In this document: one piece after another, positions 43,723 to 54,111 of the stretch
Position numbering within the stretch: the first letter of the stretch is position 1
Layout: each line of letters begins with the position of its first letter
Source of the DNA: Crambe crambe
Lineage: Eukaryota; Porifera; Demospongiae; Poecilosclerida; Crambeidae
Assembly: GCA_963924555.1 (NCBI GenBank)
Contig: OZ004581.1
Coordinates: 7,479,338 to 7,543,337, forward strand
Direction: 5' to 3'
Length of the DNA stretch: 64,000 bases
Notes under the pieces: model-generated
Database searches by the model: none
The model's input: the letters and a program-made list of their open reading frames with translations, nothing else
Told to the model about the DNA's origin: nothing
Made by a program: the position numbers and the translations under genes

Positions 43723-43999
43723 GCAAGTATTATTTGGATAAAATTTAGGCTAGGACCCATTTCTAAGGACCTAAATGACGTCATCTTTAATGGATTTAAC
43801 CCCATACATTCGGATTAAACGAGCTACTTGCAGTGCTACTTGCAGCTACTCAATAAGCTACTGGATGAAAATCTAGCTAAGTGGCATGGATCCAGGCAAG
43901 TGTAATATATCTAATACATTGAGGAAGGAGTATGAAGTAGCCTCAGAGCATTTCACTTACTTCCATCAATGTAAAAGAGTAATATAATATTCAAGAAGA

Positions 44000-45970
44000 G
44001 GAATGGTCAAAAAAAATTAAGGATCCATGGCCATTACTGTCCTAAACGATAAGGTGCATTCTGTTCCAATGGTCACCAGTATCCTCTATGCTAGTACAAA
44101 CTATATATAATTTATATCACTATTCCTAGTTGAGGAACATTGTTTTCTAGAAGAGGAGTTGATTAAGGACCCATAGCCGTTACTCTCCAAAAAGATAAGG
44201 TGCGTTCTATTCAAAGTGTCACCAGTATCCTCTATGCTAGTACAAACTATATCTGCACTTGATGATCTATATCTCTATTCCTAGTTGAGGAACATTGTTT
44301 TCTAGAAGAGGAGTTGATTAAGGACCCATGGCCGTTACTCTCCAAAACGATAAGGTGTGTTCTATTCAAACTGTCACCAGTACCCTCCATGCTAGTACAA
44401 ACTATATCTGCACTTGATGATCTATATCTCTATTCCTAGTTGAGGAACATTGTTTTCTAGAAGAGGAGTTGATTAAGGACCCATGGCCGTTACTCTCCAA
44501 AAAGATAAGGTGCGTTCTGTTCAAATGGGCACCAGTATCCTCTATGCTAGTACAAACTATATCTGCACTTGATGATCTATATCTCTATTCCTAGTTGAGG
44601 AACATCATTTCTAGGAGAGGAACCCATGGCCGTTACTCTCCAAAAGATAAGGTGCATTCTGTTCCAATGATCACCATTATCCTCTAAGCTAGTACAAACT
44701 ATATGAACATTGTTTTCTAGAAGAGGAGTTGATTAAGGACCCATGGCCGTTACTTTCCAAAAAGATAAGGTGCGATGGTCACCAGTACCCTCTATGCTAG
44801 TATGAACTATATCTGCACTTGATGATCTATATCTCTATTCCTAGTTGAGGAACATTGTTTTCCAGAAGAGGAGTTGATTAAGGACCCATGGCTGTTACTC
44901 TCCAAAAAGATAAGGTGTGTTCTGTTCAAATGGTCACCAGTATCCTCCATACCATATCTGCACTTGATGATCTATATCTCTATTCCTAGTTGAGGAACAT
45001 TATTTTCTAGAAGGAGTTGATTAAGGACCCATGGCCGTTACTCTCCAAAAAGATAAGGTGTGTTTTGTTCAAATGGTCACCAGTACCCTCTTTGCTAGTA
45101 CAAACTATATCTGCACTTGATGATCTATATCTCTATTCCTAGTTGAGGAACATTGTTTTCTAGAAGAGGAGTTGATTAAGGACCCATGGCCATTACTATC
45201 CAAAAAGATAAGGTGCGTTCTGTTCCAATGGTCACCAAGTATTCTCTATGCTAGTACAAACTATATCTGCACTTGACGATTTATATTTCTATTCCTAGTT
45301 GAGGAACATTGTTTTCTAGAAGAGGAGTTGATTAAGGACCCATGGCCGTTACTCTCCGAAAAGATAAGGTGCGTTCTGTTCAAATGGGCACCAGTACCCT
45401 CCATGCTAGTACAAATTATATCTGCACTTGATGATCTATATCTCTATTCCTAGTTGAGGAACATTGTTTTCTAGAAGAGGAGTTGATTAAGGACCCATGG
45501 CCGTTACTCTCCAAAAAGATAAGGTATGTTCTGTTCAAATGGTCACCAGTATCCTCTATGCTACATCTGCACTTGATGATCTATATTTCTATTCCTAGTT
45601 GAGGAACATTGTTTTCTGGAAGAGGAGTTGATTAAGGACCCATAGCCATTACTCTCCAAAAAAATAAGGTGTGTTCTGTTCCAATGGTCACCAGTACCCT
45701 CTTTGCTAGTACAAACTATATCTGCACTTGACAATTTATATCTCTATTCCTAGTTGAGGAACATTGTTTTCTATAAGAGGGGTTGATTAAGGACCCATGG
45801 CCGTTACTCTCCAAAAAGATAAGGTGTGTTTTGTTCAAATGGTCACCAGTATCCTCTATGCTAGTACAAACCATATCTGCACTTGATGATCTATATCTCT
45901 ATTCCTAGTTGAGGAACATTGTTTTCTAGAAGAGGGGTTGATTAAGGACCCATGACCGTTATGTTCAGGT
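44000..45970 (+). repeat. 155-bp tandem array, left arm of foldback copy 2
   Basis: About 13 units, more regular than in copy 1. Each contains TGATTAAGGACCCATGGCCG, ACTCTCCAAAAAGATAAGGT and GCTAGTACAAACTATATCTG. Occasional internal deletions, for example at 44605-44705. Confidence 0.88.
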
Positions 45971-46210
45971 ATGCTTGGTCACCAGTATCCTCTATGTTAG
46001 TACAAATCATCTGCACTTCATGATCTATCTTTCTATATATCTAACTCATGGCTGTTTTTACAGCTGAGCAGTGAGATGAGTGAATTCTTTGCCGCCTGAT
46101 TGAAGAACTTCTGCCACTTCTGTGAAACTGGATGCTGTTCATTTTTTTCTATGATTACTTGCTAGCAAGCAAATTCTATATCATGACTTCTTATTAATTC
46201 ATCATGAAAT

Positions 46211-46655
46211 TTAAGGAGTGATGTACATCAAGTAATTGGGTGGAAACATGTATGGTATTCTGGTGCCCTGAACTCTGGTTGGTAGCATCCAACGTCCCTG
46301 AACTCTGGTTGGTAGCATCCAACGTTCAGCATGAAATGTGCAAGTAATGGGGTGGAAACGTGTATGGTAGCCTGGTGCCCTGAACTCTGGTTGGTAGCAT
46401 CCAACGTTCAGCATGAAATGTAGCATTCAGCAGGTGATGGGGTGGAAACGTGTATGGTAGTCTGGTGCCCTGAACTCTGGTTGTAGCATCATGAAATGTA
46501 GCATTCAGCAGGTAATGGGGTGGAAACGTGTGGTGCCCTGAACTCTGGTTGGTAGCATCCAACGTTCAGCATGAAATGTAGCATTCAGCAGGTAATGGGG
46601 TGGAAACGTGTATGGTAGTCTGGTGCCCTGAACTCTGGTTGGTAGCATCCAACGT
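46211..46655 (+). repeat. 90-bp minisatellite core of foldback copy 2
   Basis: About five to six units of the same sequence as in copy 1 (GAACTCTGGTTGGTAGCATC), with GCAGGTAATGGGG where copy 1 has GCAAGTAATGGGG. Shorter array than copy 1. Confidence 0.85.
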
Positions 46656-46739
46656 AGTCAGCATTCAAGTGCATGGGTACACCATGTATTCATCAAAGGT
46701 ATGTAATTAAGAGTGCATTTCTGCTGTTAATTAACATAA

Positions 46740-46745
<6 letters not shown>

Positions 46746-46782
<37 letters not shown>
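46746..46782 (+). repeat. (GT)n microsatellite
   Basis: About 18 GT dinucleotides inside the core of foldback copy 2. Copy 1 has only TTTATGTGTTTTC at the matching place (18127-18140), so the microsatellite expanded after the copies separated. Confidence 0.9.
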
Positions 46783-46785
<3 letters not shown>

Positions 46786-46944
46786 GGAGTCAGATTTCTC
46801 AGTAGCTGGTGGTAGAGATGTTCTCTTCAGGGAGAATTTCTGAATCACCAAGTCTTGATCATTGTAGCATTTTATATGATTGTACCTCCTCCTATTATTG
46901 TACATACAGGGAAGCTCAACTCCATCTGAGTGTCCTGGGCATGA

Positions 46945-48700
46945 GAAAGAGATATAGATCATCAAGTGCAGATATGGTTTGTACTAGCATAGAGGATACT
47001 GGTGACCATTGGAACAGAACACACCTTATCTTTTTGGAGAGTAATGGCCATGGGTCCTTAATCAACTCCTTTTCTAGAAAACAATGTTCCCCAACTAGGA
47101 ATAGAAAAATAGATCATCAAGTGCAGATATAGTTCGTATATGCATAGAGGGTACTGGTGATCATTTGAACAGAACGCACCTTATTTTTTTGGAGAGTAAC
47201 GGCCATGGGTCCTTGATCAACTCCTTCTAGAAAACAATGTTCCTCAACTAGGGATAGAGATATAGATCATCAAGTGCAGATATGGTTTGTACTAGCATAG
47301 GGGATACTGGTGACCATTGGAACAGAACACACCTTATCTTTTTGGAGAGTAACGGCCATGGGTCCTTAATCTTTTAGAAAATAATGTTCCTCAACTAGAA
47401 ATAGAGATATAGATCATCAAGTGCAGATATAGTTTGTACTAGCGTAGAGGATACTGGTGACCATTTGAACAGAACACACCTTATCTTTTGGAGAGTAACA
47501 GCCATGGGTCCTTAATCAACCCATCTTCTAGAAAACAATGTTCCTCAACTAGGAATAGAGATATAGATCATCAAGTGCAGATATGGTTTTAACTAGCATA
47601 GAAAACACTGGTGACAATTGGAACATAACACACCTTATCTTTTTGGAGAGTAACGGCCATGGGTCCTTAATCAACCCCTCTTCTAGAAAATAATGTTCCT
47701 CAACTAGGAATAGAGATATAGATCATCAAGTGTAGATATAGTTTGTACTAGCATAGAGGATACTGGTGACCATTGGAACAGAACACACCTTATCTTTTTG
47801 GAGAGTAACAACCATGGGTCCTTAATCAACCCTTCTTCTAGAAAACAATGTTCCTCAACTAGGAATAGAGATATAGATCATCAAGTGCAGATATACTTCG
47901 TACTAGCATAGAGGATAATGGTGACCATTGGAACAGAACGCACCTTATCTTTTTGGAGAGTAACGGCCATGGGTCCTTAATCAACTCCTCTTGTAGAAAA
48001 CAATGTTCATATAGTTTGTACTAGCATAGAGGATAATGGTGACCATTGGAACAGAATGCACCTTATCTTTTGGAGAGTAATGGCCATGGGTCTTTAATCA
48101 ACTCCTCTTCTAGAAAACAATGTTCCTTAACTAGAAATAGAGATATAGATCATCAAGTGCAGATATAGTTTGTACTAGCATAGAGGATACTGGTGACCAT
48201 TGGAACAGAATACACCTTATCTTTTTGGAGAGTAACGGCCATGGATGCTTATCTTCTAGAAAACAATGTTCCTCAACTAGGAATAGAGATATAGATCATC
48301 AAGTGAAGATATAGTTCATACTAGCATAGAGGATACTGGTGACAATTGGAACATAACGCACCTTATCTTTTTGGATAGTAATGGCCATGGGTCCTTAATC
48401 AACCCCTCTTCTAGAAAACAATGTTCCTCATAGAGATATAGATTATCAAGTGCAGATATAGCTTATACTAGCATAGAGGATACTGGTGACCATTTGAACA
48501 GAACACACCTTATCTATTTGGAGGGTAACGGCTATGGGTCCTTAATCAACTCCTCTTCTAGAAAACAATGTTCCTCAACTAGAAATAGAGATATAAATTG
48601 TCAAGTGCAGATATAGTTTGTACTAGCATAGAGGATACTGGTGACCATTGGAACAGAATGCACCTTATCGTTTAGGACAGTAATGGTCATGGGTCCTTAA
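46945..48700 (-). repeat. 155-bp tandem array, right (inverted) arm of foldback copy 2
   Basis: About 11 inverted units of the same repeat, followed by the unique terminal ~280 bp to 48980. The arms of this copy could pair over about 2 kb. Confidence 0.88.
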
Positions 48701-48958
48701 TATTTTTTGACCATTCCTCTTCTTGAATATTATATTACTCTTTTACATTGATGGAAGTAAGTGAGATCCTCTGAGGTTACTTCATACTCCTTCCTCAATG
48801 TATTAGATATATTACACTTGCCTGGATCCATGCCACTTAGCTAGATTTTCATCCAGTAGCTTATTGAGTAGCTGTAAGTAGCATGCACTGAGTAGCTCGT
48901 TTAATCCGAATGTATGGGGTTAAATCAATTAAAGATGACGTCATTTAGGTCCTTAGAA

Positions 48959-49201
48959 ATGAGTCCTAGCCTAAAATTCTTGTTGTTTATTTCTGCTTTA
49001 AGTACTACTCTCATTTTATTCAAATTGAGTCAGGATGAAAAATGGGTCTTCTCCAAGAAATATTCGTCACAAATTCATAGAGGCAACCTTTTCAGAGAGA
49101 GTATCACTGATACAATGTTAGTAGAAGATCCTAGCAAAAGGGAACACGTGAATGAATCAATAATTTCTCATGGCAGATTGAGAAGTCACACATCTCAAAT
49201 A
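48959..49201 (+). CDS. First exon of a type II membrane protein; start codon lies in the foldback terminus
   Basis: ATG 48959 is inside the last 22 bases of foldback copy 2. The frame then reads MSPSLKFLLFISALSTTLIL, a short basic start plus a single hydrophobic helix of about 17 residues, then a hydrophilic stem (FKLSQDEKWVFSKKYSS...). This is the usual look of a Golgi type II enzyme N-terminus. Two in-frame ATGs further upstream (48914, 48935) also lie in the element. The exon can end at CAAATA|GTAAGC (49201, phase 0), and the ORF stops at 49240 if not spliced. A phase-0 exon on the same strand is found at 63821. The product is not identified. Confidence 0.5.
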
Positions 49202-49667
49202 GTAAGCCTTCCATCTGAACTTAGACCCGTCAAGCTATAGGCAAAATATAGGGAAACAAAGTGTAAATTATTTTTGTATATTCCTTGCTAGTTTAATTTA
49301 GACATCTGATTTGTTGGTTATGCAGATTGATGATGAATATACAATCATGCTTATGGTTATGCATGGTTATGGCTATTGTGAGGGGAATCTTCCCAGTTCA
49401 ATGAAGTAGGTTAGCACTTTTAATCGAAAAGGTTTTTCTATCCAGCTGGGAGGCCTCCGGTTTTTATACCTGCCTCACAAAAATGGCAAAATCAAAAATG
49501 TGTTGAATCTTGCCTATGGAACTTTCTAGTAAAGGTCAATTATAGTGTATGGTAAGGTATGGTAAGGTACGGTTATCAGAGAGTGCGGTAGCACTCTCTA
49601 TGTAGGCTTGACACGCAAAACGCCCACGCTCATTAGGGCATAATAATAATAAGATAATAATCTTCTT
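49202..49667. other. Putative intron, AT-rich, no gene
   Basis: Includes GGTTATGCATGGTTATGGC words that herald the minisatellite further on, a GGTAAGGTATGGTAAGGTA repeat, and a small hairpin AGAGTGCGGTAGCACTCT at about 49580. Confidence 0.5.
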
Positions 49668-49973
49668 CTTGACAGCCATAACTCCCGACTGCTTCATCCT
49701 ATATCTACGATCTTGGTACCATATTGAAGCTCTACACCTGATCTAAGGAATGGTCTTGTTCAAATTGATGTAAAGCTCAAGTCCTAACTGTCAATTGCCG
49801 TTCGCATGCCTTCGTGGACGCTTGACAGCCATAACTCCCGACTGCTTCATCCTATATCTACGATCTTGGTACCATCTTGAAGCTCTACACCTGATCTAAG
49901 GAATGGTATCGTTCAAATTGAAGTAAAGCTCAAGTCCTAACTGTCAATTGCCGTTTGAGTGCCTTCGTGGACG
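49668..49973 (+). repeat. Tandem duplication of a 153-bp unit
   Basis: Copies at 49668-49820 and 49821-49973, both starting CTTGACAGCCATAACTCCCG and ending GCCTTCGTGGACG, differing at only a few positions. Recent duplication. It is followed by diverged short CTTCGTAGAC repeats up to about 50085. Confidence 0.9.
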
Positions 49974-50197
49974 ACTCAAATTCTCGAATGCTTCGTAGAC
50001 AGCAAAGTTAGTTTATACACTTCATAGACGCTACGTAGACGTTTCGTAGACAACATTTAGAACGCTAGAACACTTCGTAGATACTGTTGAGAAAAAAAAC
50101 TGTCTTGCTGAGTTGCGGTGGGCGTGGTAAGATTATTTGGTAAAGGGTCGTTCTTGGCATCTTTAGCCACGCCCCTTGAAAAAAGTGTGCAAACGAG

Positions 50198-50548
50198 TGA
50201 GAGTAAAAACATTTCTTCTAAATGAAAGAGTGATGTAGGCTTGAGTACATGACTATAAAAAGTACGGAAACAAGGTGCTGGCTATGTACTGACCCTACAT
50301 CGCTGCATGGACTGCTCTGCTAACTGTCATAAAATTGACATAAACCCTACATTGCTGCAAGGTGTAGCCAAAAAGGATAGTATGGCAGCAACAATGTAGG
50401 GTTTATGTCAATTTTATGACAGTTAGCAGAGCAGTCCATGCAGCGATGTAGGGTCAGTACATAGCCAGCACCTTGTTTCCGTACTTTTTATAGTCATGTA
50501 CTCAAGCCTACATCACTCTTTCATTTAGAAGAAATGTTTTTACTCTCA
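50198..50548. mobile_element. 351-bp near-perfect hairpin element
   Basis: Arms of about 160 nt: TGAGAGTAAAAACATTTCTT ... AAACCCTACATTG, a loop of about 30 nt (GCAAGGTGTAGCCAAAAAGG region), then the complement ending AAGAAATGTTTTTACTCTCA. Arms are almost identical, so the insertion is young or corrected by conversion. Flanked by AT-rich sequence. No ORF. Confidence 0.88.
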
Positions 50549-50589
50549 TATAATATGGTAAAGTATGGTTGTTCAGGTTTTGAGCCTGA

Positions 50590-50870
50590 CAGCTATTCAT
50601 GGCTATGCATAGTTATTGCTGGTTATTCATGGTTAATTCATGGTTATTCATGGTTATTCATGGTTATTCATAGTTATTGCTGGTTATCCATTTCATGGTT
50701 ATTCATGGTTAATTCATGGTTATTGCTGGTTATCCATGGTTAATTCATTGTTATTCATGGTTGGTTATTCATGGTAATTGCATGGTTAATTCATGGTAAT
50801 TCATGGTTATTTCATGGTTATCCATGGTTATTCATGGTTATTCATGGTTATTCATGGTTATATATAAAAA
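50590..50870 (+). repeat. (TGGTTATTCA)n minisatellite, block 1
   Basis: Units of TGGTTATTCA with variants TGGTTATCCA, TGGTTATTGC and TGGTTAATTCA. The block is continued at 51233-51600; the DNA between is an inserted MITE plus about 215 bp of non-repeat sequence. Confidence 0.9.
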
Positions 50871-51015
50871 TTAGACAACGAGACCAAGGGATATAAGTAA
50901 TTTAGACACCCGAAGGCCCGAGGCTGTAGCATCTAGCATCCCGAGCATAGCGAGGGTGCTACTAAGGGCCTGAGGGTGTCTAAATAACTTATATCCCATT
51001 GGTCGAGTTGTCTAA
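50871..51015. mobile_element. MITE, TTAGACAACGAGACC family, copy 2
   Basis: 145 bp starting TTAGACAACGAGACCAAGGG and ending GGTCGAGTTGTCTAA, with the same internal plan as 8379-8522 (CCCGA...GAGGGTGCTAC). It is inserted in the minisatellite. Confidence 0.75.
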
Positions 51016-51232
51016 CTTATTTAGATCATGCATAGCAACCCTGTGCAGCAACTTACTGAGTTTGACAAACACTAATGGAAAGTAGCCAACCCTGGCGCCT
51101 CTATTCATAACCACTACATGTTATCTAGGCACTATACGTACATGCTATCTAAGTGACCTTTATACAAGGAACTAACCACTTCTTGTTCGCTAGCTGTTCA
51201 GCATGGTGCTTTCCCCCCTAAGCTATGATCTA

Positions 51233-51600
51233 ATCATGGTTATTCATGGTTATTCATGGTTATCCATGGTTATTCATGGTTATCCATGGTTATTCATGGT
51301 TATTGCATGGTTATTCATGGTTATCCATGGTTATCCATGGTTATTCATGGTTATGCATGGTTATTCATGGTTATTGCATGGTTATTCATGGTTATCCATG
51401 GCTATTCATTGTTAATTGTTAATTTATGGCTATTCTTGCATGGTTATGCACAGTTATTCATGGTTATTGCTGGTTACAATGGTTATTCATTGTTATGCAT
51501 GGTTATTCATGATTATTCATGGTTATGCATGGTTATGCATGGTTATTCATGATTATTCATGGTTATGCATGGTTATGCATGGTTATACATGATTGTTGAT
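51233..51600 (+). repeat. (TGGTTATTCA)n minisatellite, block 2
   Basis: About 33 units of TGGTTATTCA/TGGTTATCCA/TGGTTATGCA. The ORFs reading (MVIHGYSWL)n on this strand are the repeat translated. Confidence 0.9.
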
Positions 51601-51962
51601 CGTTATATATCCATACATACTGTACCACAAAGGCATATAGTAACTGCATCGGCAGGTCAGAGGATATAAACAAGTTGAAGGTATAGAGTCTATAATATAG
51701 ACCATGAACACATAACTGATTAAAAGTATATCATGCACTCATTACAAGGAGTATTACTGTATTATGATTAAAATTAAGTATGAAAAATTGTTGATCATTT
51801 ATTTTCCCGTTTCATCCTGCATACATCCTGTGGACATATTTCCTTTTGCATTTCTATCACTTTTCTATAGATAGTAACAATTTCAATCTCCTTCATATCA
51901 TTTGACTGTTCTCTTACCTGAACTACAGGACATATGTGATGACTTAACAGTTACATAATGAA

Positions 51963-52098
51963 TGATAATTGATTGTTTTTGTAATTAGATACTTGTGGTC
52001 TAACTAGATCATATAAAAGTGTAAGCTAGGGGTCTCCCTAATGTTCAATGAAAAGTTAACTCGCTATTTTGCCTGCGTGGACTCGCTCATTCACTACA
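51963..52098 (+). repeat. 5' LTR of element A
   Basis: 136 bp, TGATAATTG...TTCACTACA, with a CATATAAAAGTG TATA box. Followed by TTTGGAGGCCAGTCCGGGAG, the expected place of a primer-binding site (TGGAGGCC...). It matches 63420-63561 apart from a short insertion/deletion around the TATA box. Confidence 0.88.
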
Positions 52099-52137
52099 TT
52101 TGGAGGCCAGTCCGGGAGACTCAACTGAATTCTAGCT

Positions 52138-52511
52138 ATGGATGACCAAGAAGCACTGCTGCAGAAGGTACAGAGGCTCGAAGCGGAGAACAAGACGCTG
52201 AGGTCACAGCATCCGAAACTCAGCAAGCGAGTGGACCTGGATGCAGAGCTGGAGCGAGTAAAACGAGACGTGGAAGGGCTAACCGAATAGCTAAAAATCA
52301 GTGAACAGTGATCTCGGAGCCGAGTCTGAGCAGAGGAAGCAGGACTTGGAGGGTCTAACTGAGAGGCTAAGGATCAACGAGCTGAGGAGGGCCGATCTCA
52401 AGAGAGCTGTGGTGGAAGCCGAGCGTCAAGCGACAGAAGCTCAGGAGCTAGCCAAGGACCTTGAGCAGAAATTGCGACACCTGGAGGAGTCTCAATTGGA
52501 GATAAGTAAAA
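52138..52511 (+). pseudogene. Element A gag, N-terminal coiled coil
   Basis: ATG 52138 opens a Glu/Lys/Leu-rich heptad region (EALLQKVQRLEAENKTL; later EAERQATEAQELAKDLEQKL). There is an in-frame TAG near 52288 and a shift to the frame of 52301. The coding sense continues beyond element B from 57699 with further stops, then the gag core at 57919. Confidence 0.7.
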
Positions 52512-52663
52512 TGTAATACTGATTGTTTTGATTGCGTGTGTGGTAGTATTATCATCCTGTGGTTTGTTTCATATCCTGTTTTGTGCTATGTAGTTGTGAG
52601 TTTTAGTAATGATAATTAGTCTATGCAGACTCAACGTTTGACGAGGCAGCCAGCCTCGTTACA
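52512..52663 (+). repeat. 5' LTR of element B
   Basis: 152 bp with TG/CA ends. It contains CATCCTGTGGTTTGTTTCAT and GTTTGACGAGGCAGCCAGCC. The partner LTR at 57547-57698 is about 90% identical by eye, with compensating small indels. Confidence 0.88.
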
Positions 52664-52692
52664 TTTGGAGGTCCTGCCGAGACCGAGACGAG

Positions 52693-52927
52693 ATGAATCG
52701 GTCGGATATGATGTTGGTGAAAATAGCAGACCTGGAGGCTGAATTGCAAGCGGTGCAGAAGGCCAAGGTCGAAGCAGAGGAGCAGCTCACGGAAGTGGAG
52801 CTGGAAGTAGCAGGGCTGAGGATCCGGGTACACGACCTGACTCAGAAAGTGGAAGAGGCTGCGAAGGAACGAGAGCAGCGTGAGAGAGAGGTGGAGCTGA
52901 GGTTGAGTGAGGATCGGGAAGCCTTAA
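52693..52927 (+). pseudogene. Element B gag, N-terminal coiled coil, interrupted by the palindromic element
   Basis: ATG 52693 is followed by long heptads (IADLEAELQAVQKAKVEAEE, AAKEREQREREVELRLSEDR). The frame is cut at the TTAA 52924-52927 by the insertion 52928-54334 and continues in the same frame after it, to an in-frame TGA near 54396. Confidence 0.75.
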
Positions 52928-53154
52928 AGGGTAGGTTGAATGAAAAAAAAATAATTTTTTTTAATATCACCAAAACCCTTTCAAGGTAGTCTATAAACTA
53001 AATATATTATAATTTTAATTCACACTATAGCATAACACCCACAAAAAATCATTCTTTTCAGCTAGAAATCGACATTGACATTTACTTCCTGTTGTGGGCG
53101 GGGCTTAACGATGACGCAGATATAGGGATTCATTATGGCCATATGCTATAAATT

Positions 53155-53604
53155 ATGGCAACAGATGGTAGTCTAGGTGACCATAGTTCTGGAGAAAGCA
53201 CTTTAGACTCAAGCTCTTCACTAGGAAGTAGTTCAGGTGACAGCTCCCTAGCACTTTTATATGCATCTTCTGAGTTTGAAGGTGCTGATGAGCCAGAAGG
53301 AGTGCATCCATTTCTCTATGAGCCTGTTACCAGTAGTGATGATGATGAAGGGAGTGATTCAAGTGATGGTGACTCACCTAGACTTCTCAATACAGATTGG
53401 TAAGTAAACAACAGTTCAAGTGTATTGAATAGTTAGATTTTTTTTTTGTTTCTCAATGTTGAAGGTGCACTTGTGGTCACTGTATGATAATACCTACAGC
53501 TATAGAATGTCTCTGCTGTAGTGAAATTACAGAAATGATGAATAAAAGATCAACAGAAGAAGTAGGGTGTATTACTCTTCACCCGGGGTTTCAAAGTGTT
53601 TGCT
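53155..53604 (+). pseudogene. Captured P2X7-C-terminal-like gene, left-arm copy (truncated)
   Basis: Exon 1 (53155 to TG at about 53400, then GTAAGT) is Ser/Asp/Glu-rich (STLDSSSSLGSSSGDSS). Exon 2 from about 53465 gives WCTCGHC across the junction, then PTAIECLCCSEI and VGCITLHPGFQSVC, ending at a TAG where the arm reaches the spacer. The pattern WCxCGxC ... ECxCC ... CI..HPGFxxVC is what I know from the cysteine-rich intracellular domain of P2X7 receptors, a module widespread as stand-alone genes in invertebrates. This copy lacks the C-terminal part. Confidence 0.65.
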
Positions 53605-54111
53605 AGAATAGCTTCTTCAATAGCATTTTCACCATACTGCTGTCTATAGCTATAATATGCGGTTTGGAGAACCCATGTATTCAAGCAAACACTTTGAAAC
53701 CCCGGGTGAAGAGTAATACACCCTACTTCTTCTGTTGATCTTTTCATCATTTCTGTAATTTCACTACAGCAGAGACATTCTATAGCTGTAGGCATTATCA
53801 AGTGCACCTTCAACATCGAGAAACAAAAAAAAAAATCAATACACTTGAACTGTTGTTTACTTACCAATCTGTATTGAGAAGTCTAGGTGAATCACCATCA
53901 CTTGAATCACTCCCTTCATCATCATCACTACTGGTAACAGGCTCATAGAGAAATGGATGCATTCCTTCTGGCTCATCAGCACCTTCAAACTCAGAAGATG
54001 CATATGAAAGTACTAGAGAGCTGTCACCTGAACTACTAACTATAGTGAAGAGCTTGAGTCTAAAGTGCTTTCTCCAGAACTATGGTCACCTAGACTACCA
54101 TCTGTTGCCAT
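53559..54111 (-). pseudogene. Captured P2X7-C-terminal-like gene, right-arm copy (stop and deletion)
   Basis: Same gene on the minus strand. Exon 1 is 54111 to 53865, with an in-frame TAG in the Ser-rich part. Exon 2 lacks about 19 bases covering the CGHC knuckle. It continues across the spacer with LNTWVLQTAYYSYRQQYGEN, so this arm plus the spacer represents the original orientation, and the left arm is the shorter inverted copy. Neither copy can encode an intact product. Confidence 0.62.

Larger units (their letters stand above)
43723..48980. mobile_element. Giant foldback element, copy 2 (~5.3 kb)
   Basis: Same terminal sequence, 155-bp arrays and 90-bp core as copy 1, with longer arms: about 13 units on the left (44000-45970) and about 11 inverted units on the right (46945-48700). 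The single-copy junctions are conserved with copy 1, for example ACTCATGGCTGTTTTTACA and TTCTTTGCCGCCTGATTGA. The core orientation is the same as in copy 1. No solo LTR in this copy. The left terminus shares AAGTATTATTTGGATAAAA with the right terminus of copy 1. The right terminus lacks this outermost part and joins directly to a host ORF. Confidence 0.82.

Noticed and set aside
50534..51552. ORFs reading (MVIHGYSWL)n
   Set aside because: Direct translation of the TGGTTATTCA minisatellite.
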